From Bacteroidetes bacterium CG18_big_fil_WC_8_21_14_2_50_41_14 (GTDB taxonomy: Bacteria > Bacteroidota > Bacteroidia > Bacteroidales > F082): a DNA stretch of 64,000 bases. The DNA is taken from positions 1 to 64,000 of the forward strand of contig PCUL01000062.1 in assembly GCA_002771745.1 (NCBI GenBank). The letters run 5' to 3'. Positions 1-10,417 of this stretch are shown here, piece after piece. How positions within the stretch are numbered: the first letter of the stretch is position 1; the number at the start of each line of letters is the position of its first letter. The position numbers were made by a program, and so were the translations under genes. Below the pieces are notes generated by a model. That model did no database searches. It was not told the DNA's origin and saw only the letters and a list, made by a program, of their open reading frames with translations.

Positions 1-371
1 ATAAATTGGATCATTTTGGCAGGTGTCCCGGAAACAAGATTTGGGAAAGAGATGAGTTGCTTAATTAAATTATTTGTGTGCTTGCCCGGCACAATATTGG
101 CCATTCCCATTTTCTCATCATCCATGACTCCTGAAGATATTAGTTCAGCAACCATGCCCGGATTGCAAAGTAGAAGCATGATGCGAGGCTCGTAGGTTGA
201 AAACATGGGTTGACCTTGAATGGCCTTTACAGCACTAAGTATTTTTTCTGTTCCTGTACGGGCTAGTAATAGGATATCCTGATGCTCTGACAACGCCAGA
301 TAGAGCGAACGATAAAGGCTTTCAAACTCATCTGCACAAGTGCGCTTCAGAATTTCATGATCTAAAGACAT
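1..371 (-). CDS. Hypothetical protein, N-terminal part only (cut by window edge)
   Basis: An open frame starts at an ATG whose complement is at 369-371 and runs without a stop to the left edge, giving 123 visible residues that begin MSLDHEILKRTCADEFESLY. It has no signal peptide and no clear membrane segment, so it is probably cytoplasmic. It looks mostly helical, with charged and hydrophobic residues alternating. I do not recognise the family, and the C-terminal part lies outside the window. A good -7 promoter box sits 28 nt upstream, which supports this start. The call as a real gene rests on the long uninterrupted frame, the promoter box and ordinary codon use. Confidence 0.6.
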   Translation of the reverse strand, partial: MSLDHEILKRTCADEFESLYRSLYLALSEHQDILLLARTGTEKILSAVKAIQGQPMFSTYEPRIMLLLCNPGMVAELISSGVMDDEKMGMANIVPGKHTNNLIKQLISFPNLVSGTPAKMIQF

Positions 372-399
372 TGGTTTCTTGTAATTGATTTTGGTGGAA

Positions 400-407
400 C
401 AAATCTA
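400..407 (-). promoter_or_regulatory. -7 promoter box (TAGATTTG) for the hypothetical gene
   Basis: Read on the minus strand this is TAGATTTG, a full match to the Bacteroidota -7 consensus TAnnTTTG, placed 28 nt before the ATG at 371. I see no TTTG at the expected -33 spacing, so only half of the promoter is supported. Confidence 0.45.
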
Positions 408-660
408 AACTAAATAAAGTCACTTTTACTTTTATCACGAATATTTGTTGAAAGATTAATGTGGGGAATGAATCGGGATATTATTCATCAATGCTTAAAT
501 TTCTGTGGGATGGATATTTAATTGATTGCGATTCATGGTTATTTGATTTTTTGGCGGTCTTATAATGTCCTATAATTAATATTATGTTAAATACAAATTC
601 TAATAAATAAAAAAGAAAAACCCTGTCGGGCCTCCTCCACCTTCTATATACAACAAAAAA
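408..660. other. Intergenic A+T-rich region, no gene seen
   Basis: Together with the flanking sites this non-coding stretch runs from 372 to 704. It holds the promoter box at 400-407 and the terminator at 661-692. Between them I see only A+T-rich sequence without a convincing frame, RNA gene or repeat. Confidence 0.5.
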
Positions 661-692
661 AGGGAGAACCGATGGGTTCTCCCTTTTTACTT
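661..692 (-). terminator. Intrinsic terminator of the TPR gene
   Basis: A perfect 10-bp stem (AGGGAGAACC at 661-670, GGTTCTCCCT at 675-684) encloses the loop GATG. It is flanked by an A-run on the left and a T-run on the right, so it could work in both directions. On the minus strand the A-run becomes the U-tract, 20-45 nt after the TPR stop codon. Confidence 0.85.
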
Positions 693-704
693 TAATTGAA
701 GAGT

Positions 705-1850
705 CTACTCTTTTTCCATCAAAGAATTAAGCTTTTCATTCATCTTCAGGTTGGCATAGGCTTCTTTCAAAGCTGAAATCACGACCTGATCAGTTGGATT
801 CAATTCCAATGAACGTTCCAGATAAGGTAATGCTTTGTACAGGTTGTCGTCAGCCTGTTTTTTCAATTCATCATACTTCTTCTGCTCTTCAAAGGGTAAA
901 TTGTTGGCTTCCGTGTATAATTCCGCAGCGTCGTTCACATAGATGGCGCCAAGGTTGAAAATGGCATCACCAAAGTCAGGGTTTATTTCAATGGCTTTTC
1001 TATAATACACAATCGCGTTTTCTTTGTCGCCAACCTTTTCGAATGTCTGACCCAGTACTCGATACAGGTTTTCATTTGTTGGATCGGCTTCGATGGCCTC
1101 TTTTAAACTGGCTATCAGTTTTTCGTTTTGCCCTGTTTCCAGGTAAAGTTGCGATTGTTCCAGTTGGAGGCTCAATTCCTGTGGAAACAATACCCTACCT
1201 TTTTCCAGGGTAGCAAATGCGGCAGTAGTATCTCCTATTTGCTTTTCCGATCTGGCATAAAACAGATACACCCTGGGATCCATAAAGTTAACATCAATAC
1301 ATTTTTTAAGATAAGGCATGGTTGATTCGGCTAAAGTCTTGTCTTCGGAATATACACCACTCATCCCTATGTTAAAAGCTGCAATTGTATCAAAGCGTCC
1401 ATCGGCTTCAGCAATTTTATAGGCAATTGTAAAGTTTTTGATGGCTACTGCATAATCTGAATTTTGAAATCCGTCTGCTCCCCTTTGATAAAACAGGTTG
1501 GTTAATTGAATGAGGTAAATAGAAGTCTCCACATCAAGTTGCTTTTTATCATCAAGTTGCTTGGATTTAAGTAAAGATTCGTATGAAATTTCCGGAGCAT
1601 CCGGAGCAAGTGCTTTTACCTGTTCGTCTTCCGACATCGCTATGTTGTAATAAATAATCCCCCGGTACATCCATGTTTTGGCATCATTTTCCGTTTTTGG
1701 ATGAAGAATGGCCTCATCAATAGCTTCTTTGGCTTTGTCGTACTGTTTGTTTTTATTGTACATGTACGCACTGGTCCTTTTGTTGGTTTGTCCCAAACCA
1801 ATACTAAAGACGAAGGCTATCAGGCTAATGGTTACGAGTATTTTTTTCAT
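705..1850 (-). CDS. Secreted tetratricopeptide-repeat (TPR) protein
   Basis: The protein has 381 residues. An N-terminal signal peptide (MKKILVTISLIAFVFSIGLG, cleavage likely just after) sends it to the periplasm. The rest is helical TPR repeats; the clearest lie at about 257-306 (an ENLYRVLGQTFEKVGDKENA repeat followed by a DAIFNLGAIY repeat) and 340-372. TPR proteins are scaffolds for protein-protein contacts, and nothing here shows the partner. It is a single-gene unit with its own strong promoter (1872-1903) and terminator (661-692), transcribed in the same direction as gyrA upstream but separated from it by about 100 nt. The specific role is unknown. Confidence 0.8.
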   Translation of the reverse strand: MKKILVTISLIAFVFSIGLGQTNKRTSAYMYNKNKQYDKAKEAIDEAILHPKTENDAKTWMYRGIIYYNIAMSEDEQVKALAPDAPEISYESLLKSKQLDDKKQLDVETSIYLIQLTNLFYQRGADGFQNSDYAVAIKNFTIAYKIAEADGRFDTIAAFNIGMSGVYSEDKTLAESTMPYLKKCIDVNFMDPRVYLFYARSEKQIGDTTAAFATLEKGRVLFPQELSLQLEQSQLYLETGQNEKLIASLKEAIEADPTNENLYRVLGQTFEKVGDKENAIVYYRKAIEINPDFGDAIFNLGAIYVNDAAELYTEANNLPFEEQKKYDELKKQADDNLYKALPYLERSLELNPTDQVVISALKEAYANLKMNEKLNSLMEKE

Positions 1851-1871
1851 TATTTAATAATTTTAGTTAAG

Positions 1872-1903
1872 CAAAGATATTGTTATACCAAAGATGTGCC
1901 AAA
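1872..1903 (-). promoter_or_regulatory. Bacteroidota promoter of the TPR gene
   Basis: On the minus strand TTTG (1900-1903) is followed after 20 nt by TATCTTTG (1872-1879), matching both the -33 and -7 elements. The -7 box lies 21 nt upstream of the ATG at 1850. The promoter sits in the short gap after gyrA, so the TPR gene need not depend on gyrA read-through. Confidence 0.75.
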
Positions 1904-1948
1904 TGTTTGTAATAATTTAAATAAAATCTAAACAACCTCTTTTTAATG

Positions 1949-4525
1949 CTATTCATCCTGAGGATCCGCGTTTGGCAATTGGGTGTTATCTACTTCATTT
2001 TCATTTACTTCAGTATCACCTTCCTGCAATCCAATAGCTAATGGCATTTCCGGTTCAATTTCTTCTTCGGCAATACTTACTTTAGCAACAGCGGCAATTT
2101 CATCACCATCATCAATCCTGATTAACCTAACACCTTGTGTAGCTCTCCCCATGACCCTCAAATCAACCACTGGTATACGAATTGCAATGCCCGATTTATT
2201 AATAATCATCAGTCCATCCTTATCAGTTACATTTTTTATAGCTATCAGGTCACCCGTTTTATCAGTGATATTGAGCGTTTTAACTCCCTTCCCTCCCCTG
2301 TTGGTCACACGGTAATCGTCCACTTCCGAACGCTTTCCATATCCTTTTTCCGAAACCACCAGGATGCTTTCGGCATCAATGGAGTCCTTGTCAAGACAAA
2401 TCATTCCAACCACTTCATCTGTTTCCCTGGCAAGCGAAATACCACGCACACCAGCGGCATTTCTTCCCATCGGACGGACTTTGGTCTCGTTAAACCTGAT
2501 GGCCCTCCCCGATTTGTTAGCGAGAATGATTTCGTTGGTTCCATTGGTGAGTCTGGCTTCAATCAAAACATCACCCTCGCGCACTGTTATGGCGTTGATG
2601 CCATTTTGACGTGGACGGGAATAGGCTTCGAGCGATGTTTTTTTGATGACGCCTTTTTTTGTAGCCAAAATGATAAAGTTGTTGTTAATGTATTCCTCAT
2701 CCTTTAGGTCCTTCGTGTTGATGATGGCTTTAATCTTATCATTTTGCTCAATGTTAATGAGATTTTGAATGGCTCTTCCTTTTGAATTTTTCGATCCTTC
2801 CGGGATCTCGAACACGCGCATCCAGAATACTTTTCCTTTTTCGGTAAAGAAAAGCATGTAATTGTGGTTGGTAGCCACGAAAAGATGTTCCAGGAAATCT
2901 TCATCGCGGGTGATGCCGGCTTTTGAACCACGCCCGCCTCTTTTTTGTTGGCGGTACTCAGTAAGGGCGGTTCGTTTAATATATCCCAATCTTGAAATCG
3001 TAATCACCACCTCTTCGTCCGGAATAACATCTTCCATCCGGATGTCTTCAGCCGTATATACAATTTGTGACTTTCTTTCGTCACCGTACTTTTCTTTTAT
3101 CCTTTTAAGTTCTTCTTTGATCACTTCCATGCGCATTTCCTTGCTTGCCAACAACTCATTCAGCTTGGTGATCAGGAGCATTAACTCTTCATAATCAGCT
3201 CTGACTTTGTCTCTTTCTAATCCTGTTAATTTCTGTAGACGCATGTCCAGAATTGCTTTTGCCTGTAATTCTGAAAGTTGAAATGAGGTCATCAGACCTG
3301 TTTTGGCTTCATCAGGTGTTGTTGAGGCACGGATCAGGGCGATTACCGCATCCAGGTTGTCAAGTGCAATCATCAATCCAATCAGGATGTGCGCTTTACG
3401 CTCAGCTTCTGCCAGTTCGAATTGTGTGCGCCGAACCACTACTTCGTGGCGGTGTTCAACAAAATAAACGATCAGGTCCTTGAGGTTTAAAGTCCGTGGC
3501 CTTCCCTTTACCAAGGCTACATTGTTGATGCTGAAGGAACTTTGAAGCGCAGTAAGTTGATAGAGTTTGTTAATGACGATGCTTGGAAGTGCGTCCTTTT
3601 TCAGATCGTACACGATGCGCATACCATTGCGGTCCGACTCATCGTTAATATCTGATATTCCATCAATTTTCTTTTCGTTTACCAGATCGGCTGTTTTTTT
3701 GATCATTTCAGCTTTGTTAACCTGGTAAGGAATGGAAGTGGCAACCAATCGTTCTCTGCCGTTGCCGGATTCTTCAACTGTAACTTCGCCCCTGATCACA
3801 ACCCTTCCACGTCCGGTTTCAAAAGCATTTACGATACCTTCGTATCCATAAATAATTCCGCCTGTAGGGAAATCGGGTGCCTGAACCAACTTGGTTAAGC
3901 CTGGAATGTCAATATCATTGTCGTCAATATAGGCCAGAATACCATCAATTACCTGCGACAGGTTATGAGGCGCCATGTTGGTTGCCATACCAACAGCAAT
4001 ACCCGAAGCGCCATTGATTAATAAGTTAGGTATTTGAGTTGGCAGGACGGTAGGTTCCGATAAGCTATCATCAAAATTCAACTGGAAATCTACTGTATCC
4101 TTGTCAATGTCTACCAGCATTTCTTCCGCTATCTTTCTGAGTCGTACTTCGGTATACCGCATGGCTGCAGGACTGTCACCATCAACGGAGCCAAAGTTTC
4201 CCTGTCCATCAACCAAAGGATAACGCAACGACCAATCCTGAGCCATTCTCACCATGGAATCATATACTGATGTATCACCATGAGGATGGTATTTACCTAG
4301 TACTTCCCCTACGATTCTGGCAGATTTCTTATAGGGTCTGTTAGAATAAACACCTAGTTCATGCATGCCAAACAAAACCCGGCGGTGAACCGGTTTAAAA
4401 CCGTCACGTACATCGGGCAAAGCCCTTGAAACAATGACCGACATCGAATAGTCGATGTAGGCCGATTTCATCTGATTTTCAATATTTACCTTGATAATTC
4501 TCTCAGTATCAAATAGATTCTCCAT
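1949..4525 (-). CDS. gyrA: DNA gyrase subunit A
   Basis: The 858-residue protein is the full length expected for GyrA, the breakage-reunion subunit of the gyrase A2B2 complex that introduces negative supercoils. The catalytic tyrosine is Y124 in AMRYTEVRL. The quinolone-resistance region reads [12 protein letters not shown] at about 80-92: the residue equivalent to E. coli Ser83 is T85, and the Asp87 equivalent is D89. A GyrA box (QKRGGRG, about residue 535) in the C-terminal beta-pinwheel separates it from ParC. The C-terminus is an acidic tail. The start [10 protein letters not shown] is supported by the promoter 41 nt upstream. gyrB is not in the window, so the gene stands alone. Confidence 0.97.
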   Translation of the reverse strand: MENLFDTERIIKVNIENQMKSAYIDYSMSVIVSRALPDVRDGFKPVHRRVLFGMHELGVYSNRPYKKSARIVGEVLGKYHPHGDTSVYDSMVRMAQDWSLRYPLVDGQGNFGSVDGDSPAAMRYTEVRLRKIAEEMLVDIDKDTVDFQLNFDDSLSEPTVLPTQIPNLLINGASGIAVGMATNMAPHNLSQVIDGILAYIDDNDIDIPGLTKLVQAPDFPTGGIIYGYEGIVNAFETGRGRVVIRGEVTVEESGNGRERLVATSIPYQVNKAEMIKKTADLVNEKKIDGISDINDESDRNGMRIVYDLKKDALPSIVINKLYQLTALQSSFSINNVALVKGRPRTLNLKDLIVYFVEHRHEVVVRRTQFELAEAERKAHILIGLMIALDNLDAVIALIRASTTPDEAKTGLMTSFQLSELQAKAILDMRLQKLTGLERDKVRADYEELMLLITKLNELLASKEMRMEVIKEELKRIKEKYGDERKSQIVYTAEDIRMEDVIPDEEVVITISRLGYIKRTALTEYRQQKRGGRGSKAGITRDEDFLEHLFVATNHNYMLFFTEKGKVFWMRVFEIPEGSKNSKGRAIQNLINIEQNDKIKAIINTKDLKDEEYINNNFIILATKKGVIKKTSLEAYSRPRQNGINAITVREGDVLIEARLTNGTNEIILANKSGRAIRFNETKVRPMGRNAAGVRGISLARETDEVVGMICLDKDSIDAESILVVSEKGYGKRSEVDDYRVTNRGGKGVKTLNITDKTGDLIAIKNVTDKDGLMIINKSGIAIRIPVVDLRVMGRATQGVRLIRIDDGDEIAAVAKVSIAEEEIEPEMPLAIGLQEGDTEVNENEVDNTQLPNADPQDE

Positions 4526-4565
4526 AAGGATTTACTTTCTTCTCTTAATTCAACTAAAAAGTATG

Positions 4566-4596
4566 CAAAGGTACGAATTTAGAAAATTCGGACAAA
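4566..4596 (-). promoter_or_regulatory. gyrA promoter, full Bacteroidota consensus
   Basis: On the minus strand TTTG (4593-4596), a 19-nt spacer and TACCTTTG (4566-4573) match both elements of the Bacteroidota sigma-70 promoter. The -7 box is 41 nt upstream of the gyrA ATG. This is one of the best promoter matches in the window. Confidence 0.8.
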
Positions 4597-4828
4597 TGTT
4601 TTTAATGATGAATCCATATTATATCTTAACAATTGTCTGTTTAAAAATTAAGTTTATTGTTGCGTAGTTGTGTTGGACACACACTTACTTTCGTACTTGC
4701 AATAAACGAAGTGTGATATAATTCATGAGGACAACTTTTATTGGCATAAAAATTGACAAGTTTGCTTTGCATTAACTTTTGGTGAGCATTAATCACAATG
4801 AATAAATACATGACGGTAAAGTTTTATG

Positions 4829-4836
4829 TAATTTTG
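4829..4836 (+). promoter_or_regulatory. -7 promoter box (TAATTTTG) for clpC
   Basis: TAATTTTG matches TAnnTTTG and ends 22 nt before the clpC ATG. No TTTG is present at the -33 position, so the promoter may be weak or activator-dependent. Confidence 0.45.
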
Positions 4837-4858
4837 TCATCTGAAATAAAAAATAAAT

Positions 4859-7405
4859 ATGGAAGCTAAATTTTCTCAGCGCGTAAAGGACGTACTCGCT
4901 TTCAGCCGTGAAGAAGCTGTAAGGTTGGGAAATAATTATATCGGACTAGAACACTTATTATTGGGAATTATCCGCGACGGGGAAGGAATGGCAGTGCAAC
5001 TGCTGAACTACTTTGGCGTAGATTTAGAAAAATGTAAGCATGAACTGGAAGACTCGATAAAAAATCCAATTTCGCAGAGGGTAAACATCGAAAACATTCC
5101 ACTGGTAAAACAAGTGGAGAAAGCACTAAAAATCACCTATTTGGAAGCCAAAGTTTTTCACGCCGACCTGATAGGGACTGAGCACTTGTTACTGGCTATC
5201 CTGAAGGACGAAAACAATTTGGTTACCAGTAAACTGGGAAAGGATGGCGTAAATTATAAGTCAATAAAAGATGAACTTGCGTCCATAGTACGAGAACAAA
5301 AGGACATACCCCCTCCCATTGAACCACGCGCTGAATTACAGGATGATATGGAAGATCCGCCTGAAGAGTTTGGACGGACTTTTGGGAGTGCCGAGAAAAA
5401 ACCCGGCGCACCGAAATCAAAAACACCGGTATTGGACAATTTTGGTCGCGACCTTACCCGTTATGCGGAAGAAGGGAAACTGGATCCCATCGTTGGTCGT
5501 GAACTGGAACTTCAGCGTATCGCCCAAATATTGAGTAGAAGAAAAAAGAACAATCCGATATTAATTGGAGAACCGGGCGTGGGTAAATCAGCCATTGCCG
5601 AAGGACTGGCGTTGCGGATAATCGAAAGAAAGGTTTCCAGAGCGTTATTCAATAAGCGAATCATTACTCTTGACCTGGCTTCCATTGTGGCCGGTACTAA
5701 ATACCGTGGTCAGTTTGAAGAACGAATGAAAGCGGTGCTTAACGAATTAACGAAAAATCCTGATATCATTCTGTTTATAGATGAGATACACACCATTGTA
5801 GGTGCAGGAAATGCATCGGGAGCACTGGATGCCTCAAATATGTTTAAACCGGCATTGGCACGCGGCGAACTACAATGCATAGGTGCTACCACACTGGATG
5901 AATACCGGCAGCATATTGAAAAAGATGGGGCACTCGAACGCCGTTTTCAAAAGGTTTTGATCGAAGCCACCTCACCCGAGGAAACCATCGAGATATTAAA
6001 TAACGTGAAGGGTAAATATGAAGATCATCACCTGGTAAAATACAGTGATGAAGCCATCAAGTCATGCGTGACACTAACAAACCGCTATATCAGCGACCGG
6101 TTTTTACCCGACAAAGCGCTTGATGCTTTAGATGAAGCAGGTGCGCGTGTGCACATAACAAACATCCATGTTCCTTCCGAAATTATCAACCTTGAAAACG
6201 CCATTGAAGAAATTAAGACAAGTAAAACTTCAGCCATTAAAAGCCAGAAGTTTGAAGAAGCGGCTCAGTTTCGGGACATCGAGCGTCGCTATGTTGCCGA
6301 CTTGGTAAGAGCTAAGAAAAGATGGGAGGAAGAGTCCAACATTCACAGGGAAAATGTAACCGCTGAAAACGTTGCAGAAGTTGTTGCCATGATGACCGGT
6401 ATACCGGTTCAAAATATAGCCCAAAAGGAAAGCCTGCGCCTGATCAATATGGAAGATGAACTAAGGAAAGAAGTCATTGGACAGGACAATGCCATTAAAA
6501 AAGTGGTAAAGGCTATCAGGAGAAACCGTGCAGGGTTGAAAGATCCAAATAAACCCATCGGTTCATTCGTATTTTTAGGTCCGACAGGAGTTGGAAAGAC
6601 TTATCTGGCCAAGATGTTAGCCAAGTTTCTTTTCGACAGCGAAGATGCCCTGGTAAGGGTGGACATGAGTGAATATATGGAAAAATTTGCCGTGAGCCGG
6701 CTTGTTGGCGCACCTCCCGGATACGTTGGTTACGAAGAAGGCGGACAATTAACCGAAAAGATCAGACGAAAACCATATTCCATCGTTTTGCTTGATGAAA
6801 TAGAAAAAGCACATCCGGATATTTTTCATCTCTTGTTACAGGTATTAGATGATGGACAATTAACCGACGGGCTTGGTCGTAGGGTGGATTTTAAAAATAC
6901 CATCATCATCATGACATCCAACATTGGTTCACGACAGCTAAAAGATTTCGGACAAGGTGTGGGATTTTCAACTCAAGCCAAGGTAGCTGCCAAATCGACA
7001 CACAATCAAACGGTCATCGAAAATGCATTGAAGCGCGCCTTTTCACCCGAGTTTTTAAATCGAATTGATGATGTGGTTATTTTTGAATCTTTGCAACGAG
7101 GTGAAATTCATAAGATTATCGACATTGAATTGTCGCATTTGATTAACCGGATCATCCAAATGGGATATCAAATTACGGTTAGTCCGAAGGCAAAAGATTA
7201 TCTGATTGATAAAGGCTGGGATGAACAGTTTGGAGCGAGACCCCTTAAGCGGGCCATTCAGAAATACATCGAAGATCAACTGGCTGAAGAGATCATTAAA
7301 ACGAATATGATCGAAGGCACCCACATTAAAGTGAGTTATGATGGTAAAAAGGACGAAATAAAAATTACCTTTTCAGCTCCAAAAAGTCTTATAAAAAAGA
7401 ACTAA
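4859..7405 (+). CDS. clpC: ClpC-type AAA+ unfoldase of the ClpCP protease
   Basis: The 848-residue cytoplasmic ATPase unfolds proteins and feeds them to ClpP. Domains in order: a double Clp N-terminal repeat (about 1-145), the D1 AAA module with Walker A GEPGVGKS (about 236) and Walker B LFIDEIH (about 304), a UVR motif (about 460, [14 protein letters not shown]) in the middle domain, then D2 with Walker A GPTGVGKT (about 573) and Walker B VLLDEIE (about 641). A VGF tripeptide near residue 699 corresponds to the ClpP-docking loop; ClpB lacks this loop and has a longer middle coiled coil. The UVR motif and loop make ClpC a safer call than ClpA or ClpB. It forms a single-gene unit ending in a strong terminator. 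Confidence 0.95.
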   Translation: MEAKFSQRVKDVLAFSREEAVRLGNNYIGLEHLLLGIIRDGEGMAVQLLNYFGVDLEKCKHELEDSIKNPISQRVNIENIPLVKQVEKALKITYLEAKVFHADLIGTEHLLLAILKDENNLVTSKLGKDGVNYKSIKDELASIVREQKDIPPPIEPRAELQDDMEDPPEEFGRTFGSAEKKPGAPKSKTPVLDNFGRDLTRYAEEGKLDPIVGRELELQRIAQILSRRKKNNPILIGEPGVGKSAIAEGLALRIIERKVSRALFNKRIITLDLASIVAGTKYRGQFEERMKAVLNELTKNPDIILFIDEIHTIVGAGNASGALDASNMFKPALARGELQCIGATTLDEYRQHIEKDGALERRFQKVLIEATSPEETIEILNNVKGKYEDHHLVKYSDEAIKSCVTLTNRYISDRFLPDKALDALDEAGARVHITNIHVPSEIINLENAIEEIKTSKTSAIKSQKFEEAAQFRDIERRYVADLVRAKKRWEEESNIHRENVTAENVAEVVAMMTGIPVQNIAQKESLRLINMEDELRKEVIGQDNAIKKVVKAIRRNRAGLKDPNKPIGSFVFLGPTGVGKTYLAKMLAKFLFDSEDALVRVDMSEYMEKFAVSRLVGAPPGYVGYEEGGQLTEKIRRKPYSIVLLDEIEKAHPDIFHLLLQVLDDGQLTDGLGRRVDFKNTIIIMTSNIGSRQLKDFGQGVGFSTQAKVAAKSTHNQTVIENALKRAFSPEFLNRIDDVVIFESLQRGEIHKIIDIELSHLINRIIQMGYQITVSPKAKDYLIDKGWDEQFGARPLKRAIQKYIEDQLAEEIIKTNMIEGTHIKVSYDGKKDEIKITFSAPKSLIKKN

Positions 7406-7426
7406 TGCATTACTAAACAGCATGAT

Positions 7427-7456
7427 AAAAAAAACCTCTCACTAAGGGGTTTTTTT
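7427..7456 (+). terminator. Intrinsic terminator after clpC
   Basis: AAAAACCTC and GGGGTTTTT arms pair across a short TCACTAA loop and run into a T-stretch, about 22 nt after the clpC stop. Confidence 0.75.
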
Positions 7457-7512
7457 ATGTTTTGATACGATCTAAATAAGATAATAATCGGACTACCTTT
7501 TAATTCAAATTT

Positions 7513-7520
7513 TATCTTTG
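7513..7520 (+). promoter_or_regulatory. -7 promoter box (TATCTTTG) for acyl-CoA dehydrogenase
   Basis: TATCTTTG is a full -7 match, 29 nt before the ATG at 7550. No clear TTTG is seen at -33. Its position supports the ATG at 7550. Confidence 0.55.
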
Positions 7521-7549
7521 CCGGCAGATTAATAACTAACTTGAACATC

Positions 7550-9328
7550 ATGGTAACAAAACCTGCCATTGTTGGTGGAGAATTCCTGTTAAAAGAAATC
7601 ACCCCGGATCAAATTTTTATACCTGAAGAATTTGATGAAGAACAGCGATTAATTGCTGAATCGTGTATTGATTTTGTCGAAACTGAAGTGGATCCTTATT
7701 TTGATGCCCTCGACAATCACCAGGCAGGTTTGATGCCTTCATTGCTTAAAAAAGCCGGAGTAATGGGCCTGCTTGGGATTAGTATCCCCGAAGAATTTGA
7801 AGGATTTGGACAATCGTTTGTGACCAACATGAAGGCCAATGAAGCCATGGGTTCAGCCTATTCTTTCTCTGTGGCGTTTATGGCTCATACAGGAATTGGC
7901 ACACTTCCTCTACTCTATTACGGAAACTCCATGCAGCACCATAAATACATGCCAAGATTGGCCACGGGGGAAATGCTGGCTGCATATTGCCTTACTGAAC
8001 CGGGTGCCGGTAGTGATGCCAATGCAGGCAAAACAAAAGCTGTGCTGAGTGATGACGGAAGTCATTATATCTTAAATGGTCAGAAAATGTGGATCACCAA
8101 TGGTGGATTTGCCGATTTATTGACTGTTTTTGCTAAAATTGATAACGATCGGGTTTTGAGTGCCTTTTTGGTAGAAGCCAACACTCCGGGCATCACCATG
8201 AATCCCGAAGAACATAAAATGGGTATAAAGGGATCATCCACCCGTCAGATCTTTTTTAATGACGTAAAAGTGCCTGTTGAGAATTTACTGGGCAAACGTG
8301 GAGAAGGATTCCGTATTGCTTTGAATATACTTCATATTGGCCGTATCAAGCTTGGTGCCACTGTTTTAGGTGGAATGCGCCGAGCTATCAACAATTCGGT
8401 AACCTATTCTGGAGAACGCAAACAATTTGGCTCTCCTTTGTCGGATTTTGGAGCCATCAAATTTAAACTTGCCGAGCAGGTAATTTTACTGTTTTCTACT
8501 GAATCAGCCGTTTATCGTGCCAGCAAAGACATTCAGGATACCATTGAGAACAATCTGGAAGAGGGTAAATCCTATGGCGAAGCCAACATAGAAGGTGTGG
8601 CAGAATATGAACCCGAATGTGCACTACTTAAGGTATATGGTTCAGAATCTTTAGATTACATCGTTGATGAGATGGTCCAGATTTTTGGAGGAATGGGGTT
8701 TTCATCCGAAGCTCCTGCCGATCGTTCATATCGTGATAGCCGCATCAACCGCATTTTTGAAGGAACCAATGAAATCAACCGGTTAATTACCGTGGATTCG
8801 GTGATGAAAAAAGGACTGAAACACCGCATCGCTCTTTTTGAAAAAGCCAGAGAAATATTGGCTCATATTGACCTCCTGGAAGCTGTTGACTTTTCCGGAG
8901 ACTATTACCGGATTAAAAAAGATCAAATTGCTAATTTGAAGAAAGTGGTATTGATTCTGTTGCCACTCGCCCAGGATATTTTCCAGAGAAAACTGATGTT
9001 TGAAGAGGAAATTTTAATGAACATTTCTGACGCCATCATGAATATCTACGTGGTTGAATCGACTGAACTCAGGGTTGAAAAACTACAGATGATGGATAAA
9101 AAACAGATTGAATTATACAAGGATATGCTTGATGTTTTAACTCATTCAACTGTTCAGAAGGTTCATCAGGCTGCATTCGATGCCATTGGATCGATTGTTG
9201 AAGGGGAGCAATTAATACCGCTCGTTAATGCTTTAAATAAGCTTACTTACGCCCCGGCGTTTAATGTAAAGGAATCGCGGCGGCGCATTGCAAACCAACT
9301 TATTGACGACGGAATGTATAAATTCTAA
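7550..9328 (+). CDS. Long-type acyl-CoA dehydrogenase
   Basis: This FAD enzyme of about 592 residues catalyses the alpha,beta-dehydrogenation of acyl-CoA in fatty-acid beta-oxidation and passes electrons to ETF. The flavin and substrate motifs are present: LTEPGAGSDANAG (near 150), WITNGGFADLLTVFA (near 180) and the C-terminal RIFEGTNEINRLI with the probable catalytic Glu near 404. About 170 residues follow the usual ACAD core, as in VLCAD-like or FadE-like enzymes. A TTG at 7541 would add three residues, but I prefer the ATG at 7550. No ETF or thiolase gene is adjacent, so chain-length specificity cannot be judged from context. Confidence 0.9.
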   Translation: MVTKPAIVGGEFLLKEITPDQIFIPEEFDEEQRLIAESCIDFVETEVDPYFDALDNHQAGLMPSLLKKAGVMGLLGISIPEEFEGFGQSFVTNMKANEAMGSAYSFSVAFMAHTGIGTLPLLYYGNSMQHHKYMPRLATGEMLAAYCLTEPGAGSDANAGKTKAVLSDDGSHYILNGQKMWITNGGFADLLTVFAKIDNDRVLSAFLVEANTPGITMNPEEHKMGIKGSSTRQIFFNDVKVPVENLLGKRGEGFRIALNILHIGRIKLGATVLGGMRRAINNSVTYSGERKQFGSPLSDFGAIKFKLAEQVILLFSTESAVYRASKDIQDTIENNLEEGKSYGEANIEGVAEYEPECALLKVYGSESLDYIVDEMVQIFGGMGFSSEAPADRSYRDSRINRIFEGTNEINRLITVDSVMKKGLKHRIALFEKAREILAHIDLLEAVDFSGDYYRIKKDQIANLKKVVLILLPLAQDIFQRKLMFEEEILMNISDAIMNIYVVESTELRVEKLQMMDKKQIELYKDMLDVLTHSTVQKVHQAAFDAIGSIVEGEQLIPLVNALNKLTYAPAFNVKESRRRIANQLIDDGMYKF

Positions 9329-9394
9329 CTGTAAAAAAAAAGGGCAAGTCGGCAGGACATATACTTTTTAATTCTGATTTTCCAGCTTAGTTCG

Positions 9395-9784
9395 TTAAAC
9401 CATCCGTTTTTCGAGCAATATTCCCTGACTATCTAAAATAAGTAAATACCTGACAAGGTCTTTTTGGCGGATAATTATTTCATAATGTACTTCTTCTCCA
9501 AAATAAATAGCAATGGCGCTCATTATTTCTCCGTGTTTGTATGTTTCCAGCCCAACAATCTCGGGGATTTCATTCTTGCGGATATTTTTTTTGTACTCAA
9601 TCAGCTCACCTTTGTCGTTAAGTTTGGCAATAAGCTCAACCTCATCCATGTAAAAAAGAGCTTCAAAAGTATTTTGGTTTTTATTCCATTCAATATTAAT
9701 GGCGCGTGGAAAAAACGCCAACAATTTTTGATTTATAAATTTAGGAATTGATTTATGGTCTTTTTTTAAAAAACTGAAATTCAT
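9395..9784 (-). CDS. Small PepSY-like protein
   Basis: The protein has 129 residues if it starts at the ATG at 9784; a GTG at 9793 would add three. There is no signal peptide or membrane segment. The strand pattern (NIEWNKNQNTFEALFYMDEV, then KLNDKGELIEYKK, EIPEIV and a second similar unit) resembles the PepSY-like fold common in Bacteroidota, in which a polypeptide of about 65 residues is repeated. It lies 69 nt downstream of the ECF sigma gene on the same strand, so the two are probably co-transcribed. PepSY domains often act as inhibitory or binding modules, but a link to the sigma factor here is inference only. Confidence 0.55.
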   Translation of the reverse strand: MNFSFLKKDHKSIPKFINQKLLAFFPRAINIEWNKNQNTFEALFYMDEVELIAKLNDKGELIEYKKNIRKNEIPEIVGLETYKHGEIMSAIAIYFGEEVHYEIIIRQKDLVRYLLILDSQGILLEKRMV

Positions 9785-9853
9785 ATTTGGCACTCGATTT
9801 TATTACAGTAGTTTGACGCAAAAAAAAGGTAAAGTAACAAGTAATGGGTGTAT

Positions 9854-10417
9854 TTAGTTGCTTTCATGATAATAAATATAAACTACCCTGGATCGTGCCC
9901 GTTTTAATCTCATTTTGACAGCATCATCGCTAATGACAAGGCTGTGTGCTATATCTTTTATCGAAAGCCCATCTTGATATTTCATTAATAGCAACGCTTT
10001 TTCTTCAGGATGGATTTTTTCAAATATCACCAGGAGTTTTTCATAACTTAATTCTTCCACGTCAGAATCAGACTCATCAATAATTTCAGGTATTTCGTTT
10101 TTTTCGTTCCAACTTGGATAATGCAACTGTTTTTTCTTCCTGAGATAATCAATCAAATGGTTATATGTAATGGAATACAACCAGGATGAGAAGGACGAAT
10201 GGCCCTTAAACCCGGGAATTTTTTCATAAACCTTAGTGAGTATATCATTGGCAAATTCGGCTGCCAGTTGTTTATTTTTTAAAAAACTGTAGCACCGATC
10301 TTGTACTTTCTTAAAATATCTATCATAAATTATTTCGAATAACTGAGAATTATTGTTCTCAATCATTTTTTTCAGAACAGCTTCATCACTTAAGTTGTTA
10401 TCTTTCTGTTCATTCAT
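9854..10417 (-). CDS. ECF-family RNA polymerase sigma factor
   Basis: This 187-residue protein has the two domains of an extracytoplasmic-function sigma-70. Region 2 (about 22-95) includes the core-binding LFEIIYDRYF stretch and the -10-recognition helix FSSWLYSITYNHLIDYLRKK. Region 4 (about 133-180) has the helix-turn-helix GLSIKDIAHSLVISDDAVKM. Between them is an acidic linker. No anti-sigma gene with a cytoplasmic zinc-finger or FecR domain is adjacent; the only partner is the small PepSY-like gene downstream. The gene is divergent from the lipoprotein/L,D-transpeptidase operon across 150 nt, which makes that operon a candidate target, although I cannot see its promoter consensus. Confidence 0.9.
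   Translation of the reverse strand: MNEQKDNNLSDEAVLKKMIENNNSQLFEIIYDRYFKKVQDRCYSFLKNKQLAAEFANDILTKVYEKIPGFKGHSSFSSWLYSITYNHLIDYLRKKKQLHYPSWNEKNEIPEIIDESDSDVEELSYEKLLVIFEKIHPEEKALLLMKYQDGLSIKDIAHSLVISDDAVKMRLKRARSRVVYIYYHESN

Larger units (their letters stand above)
4526..4858. other. Divergent gyrA-clpC intergenic region
   Basis: This 333-bp A+T-rich gap separates two divergently transcribed core genes. It holds the gyrA promoter (4566-4596) and a -7 box for clpC (4829-4836). In the middle there is a short dyad around GTGTTGGACACAC near 4670 and an E. coli-like TATAAT near 4718, neither of which I can assign. I see no small ORF with support. Confidence 0.6.

Noticed and set aside
2135-2707. 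190-codon open frame on the plus strand
   Set aside because: It lies antisense within gyrA and mirrors its codons. No independent promoter or motif.
4700-4730. E. coli-like -10 (TATAAT) between gyrA and clpC
   Set aside because: Bacteroidota use a different promoter consensus, and a TAnnTTTG box lies nearer to clpC.
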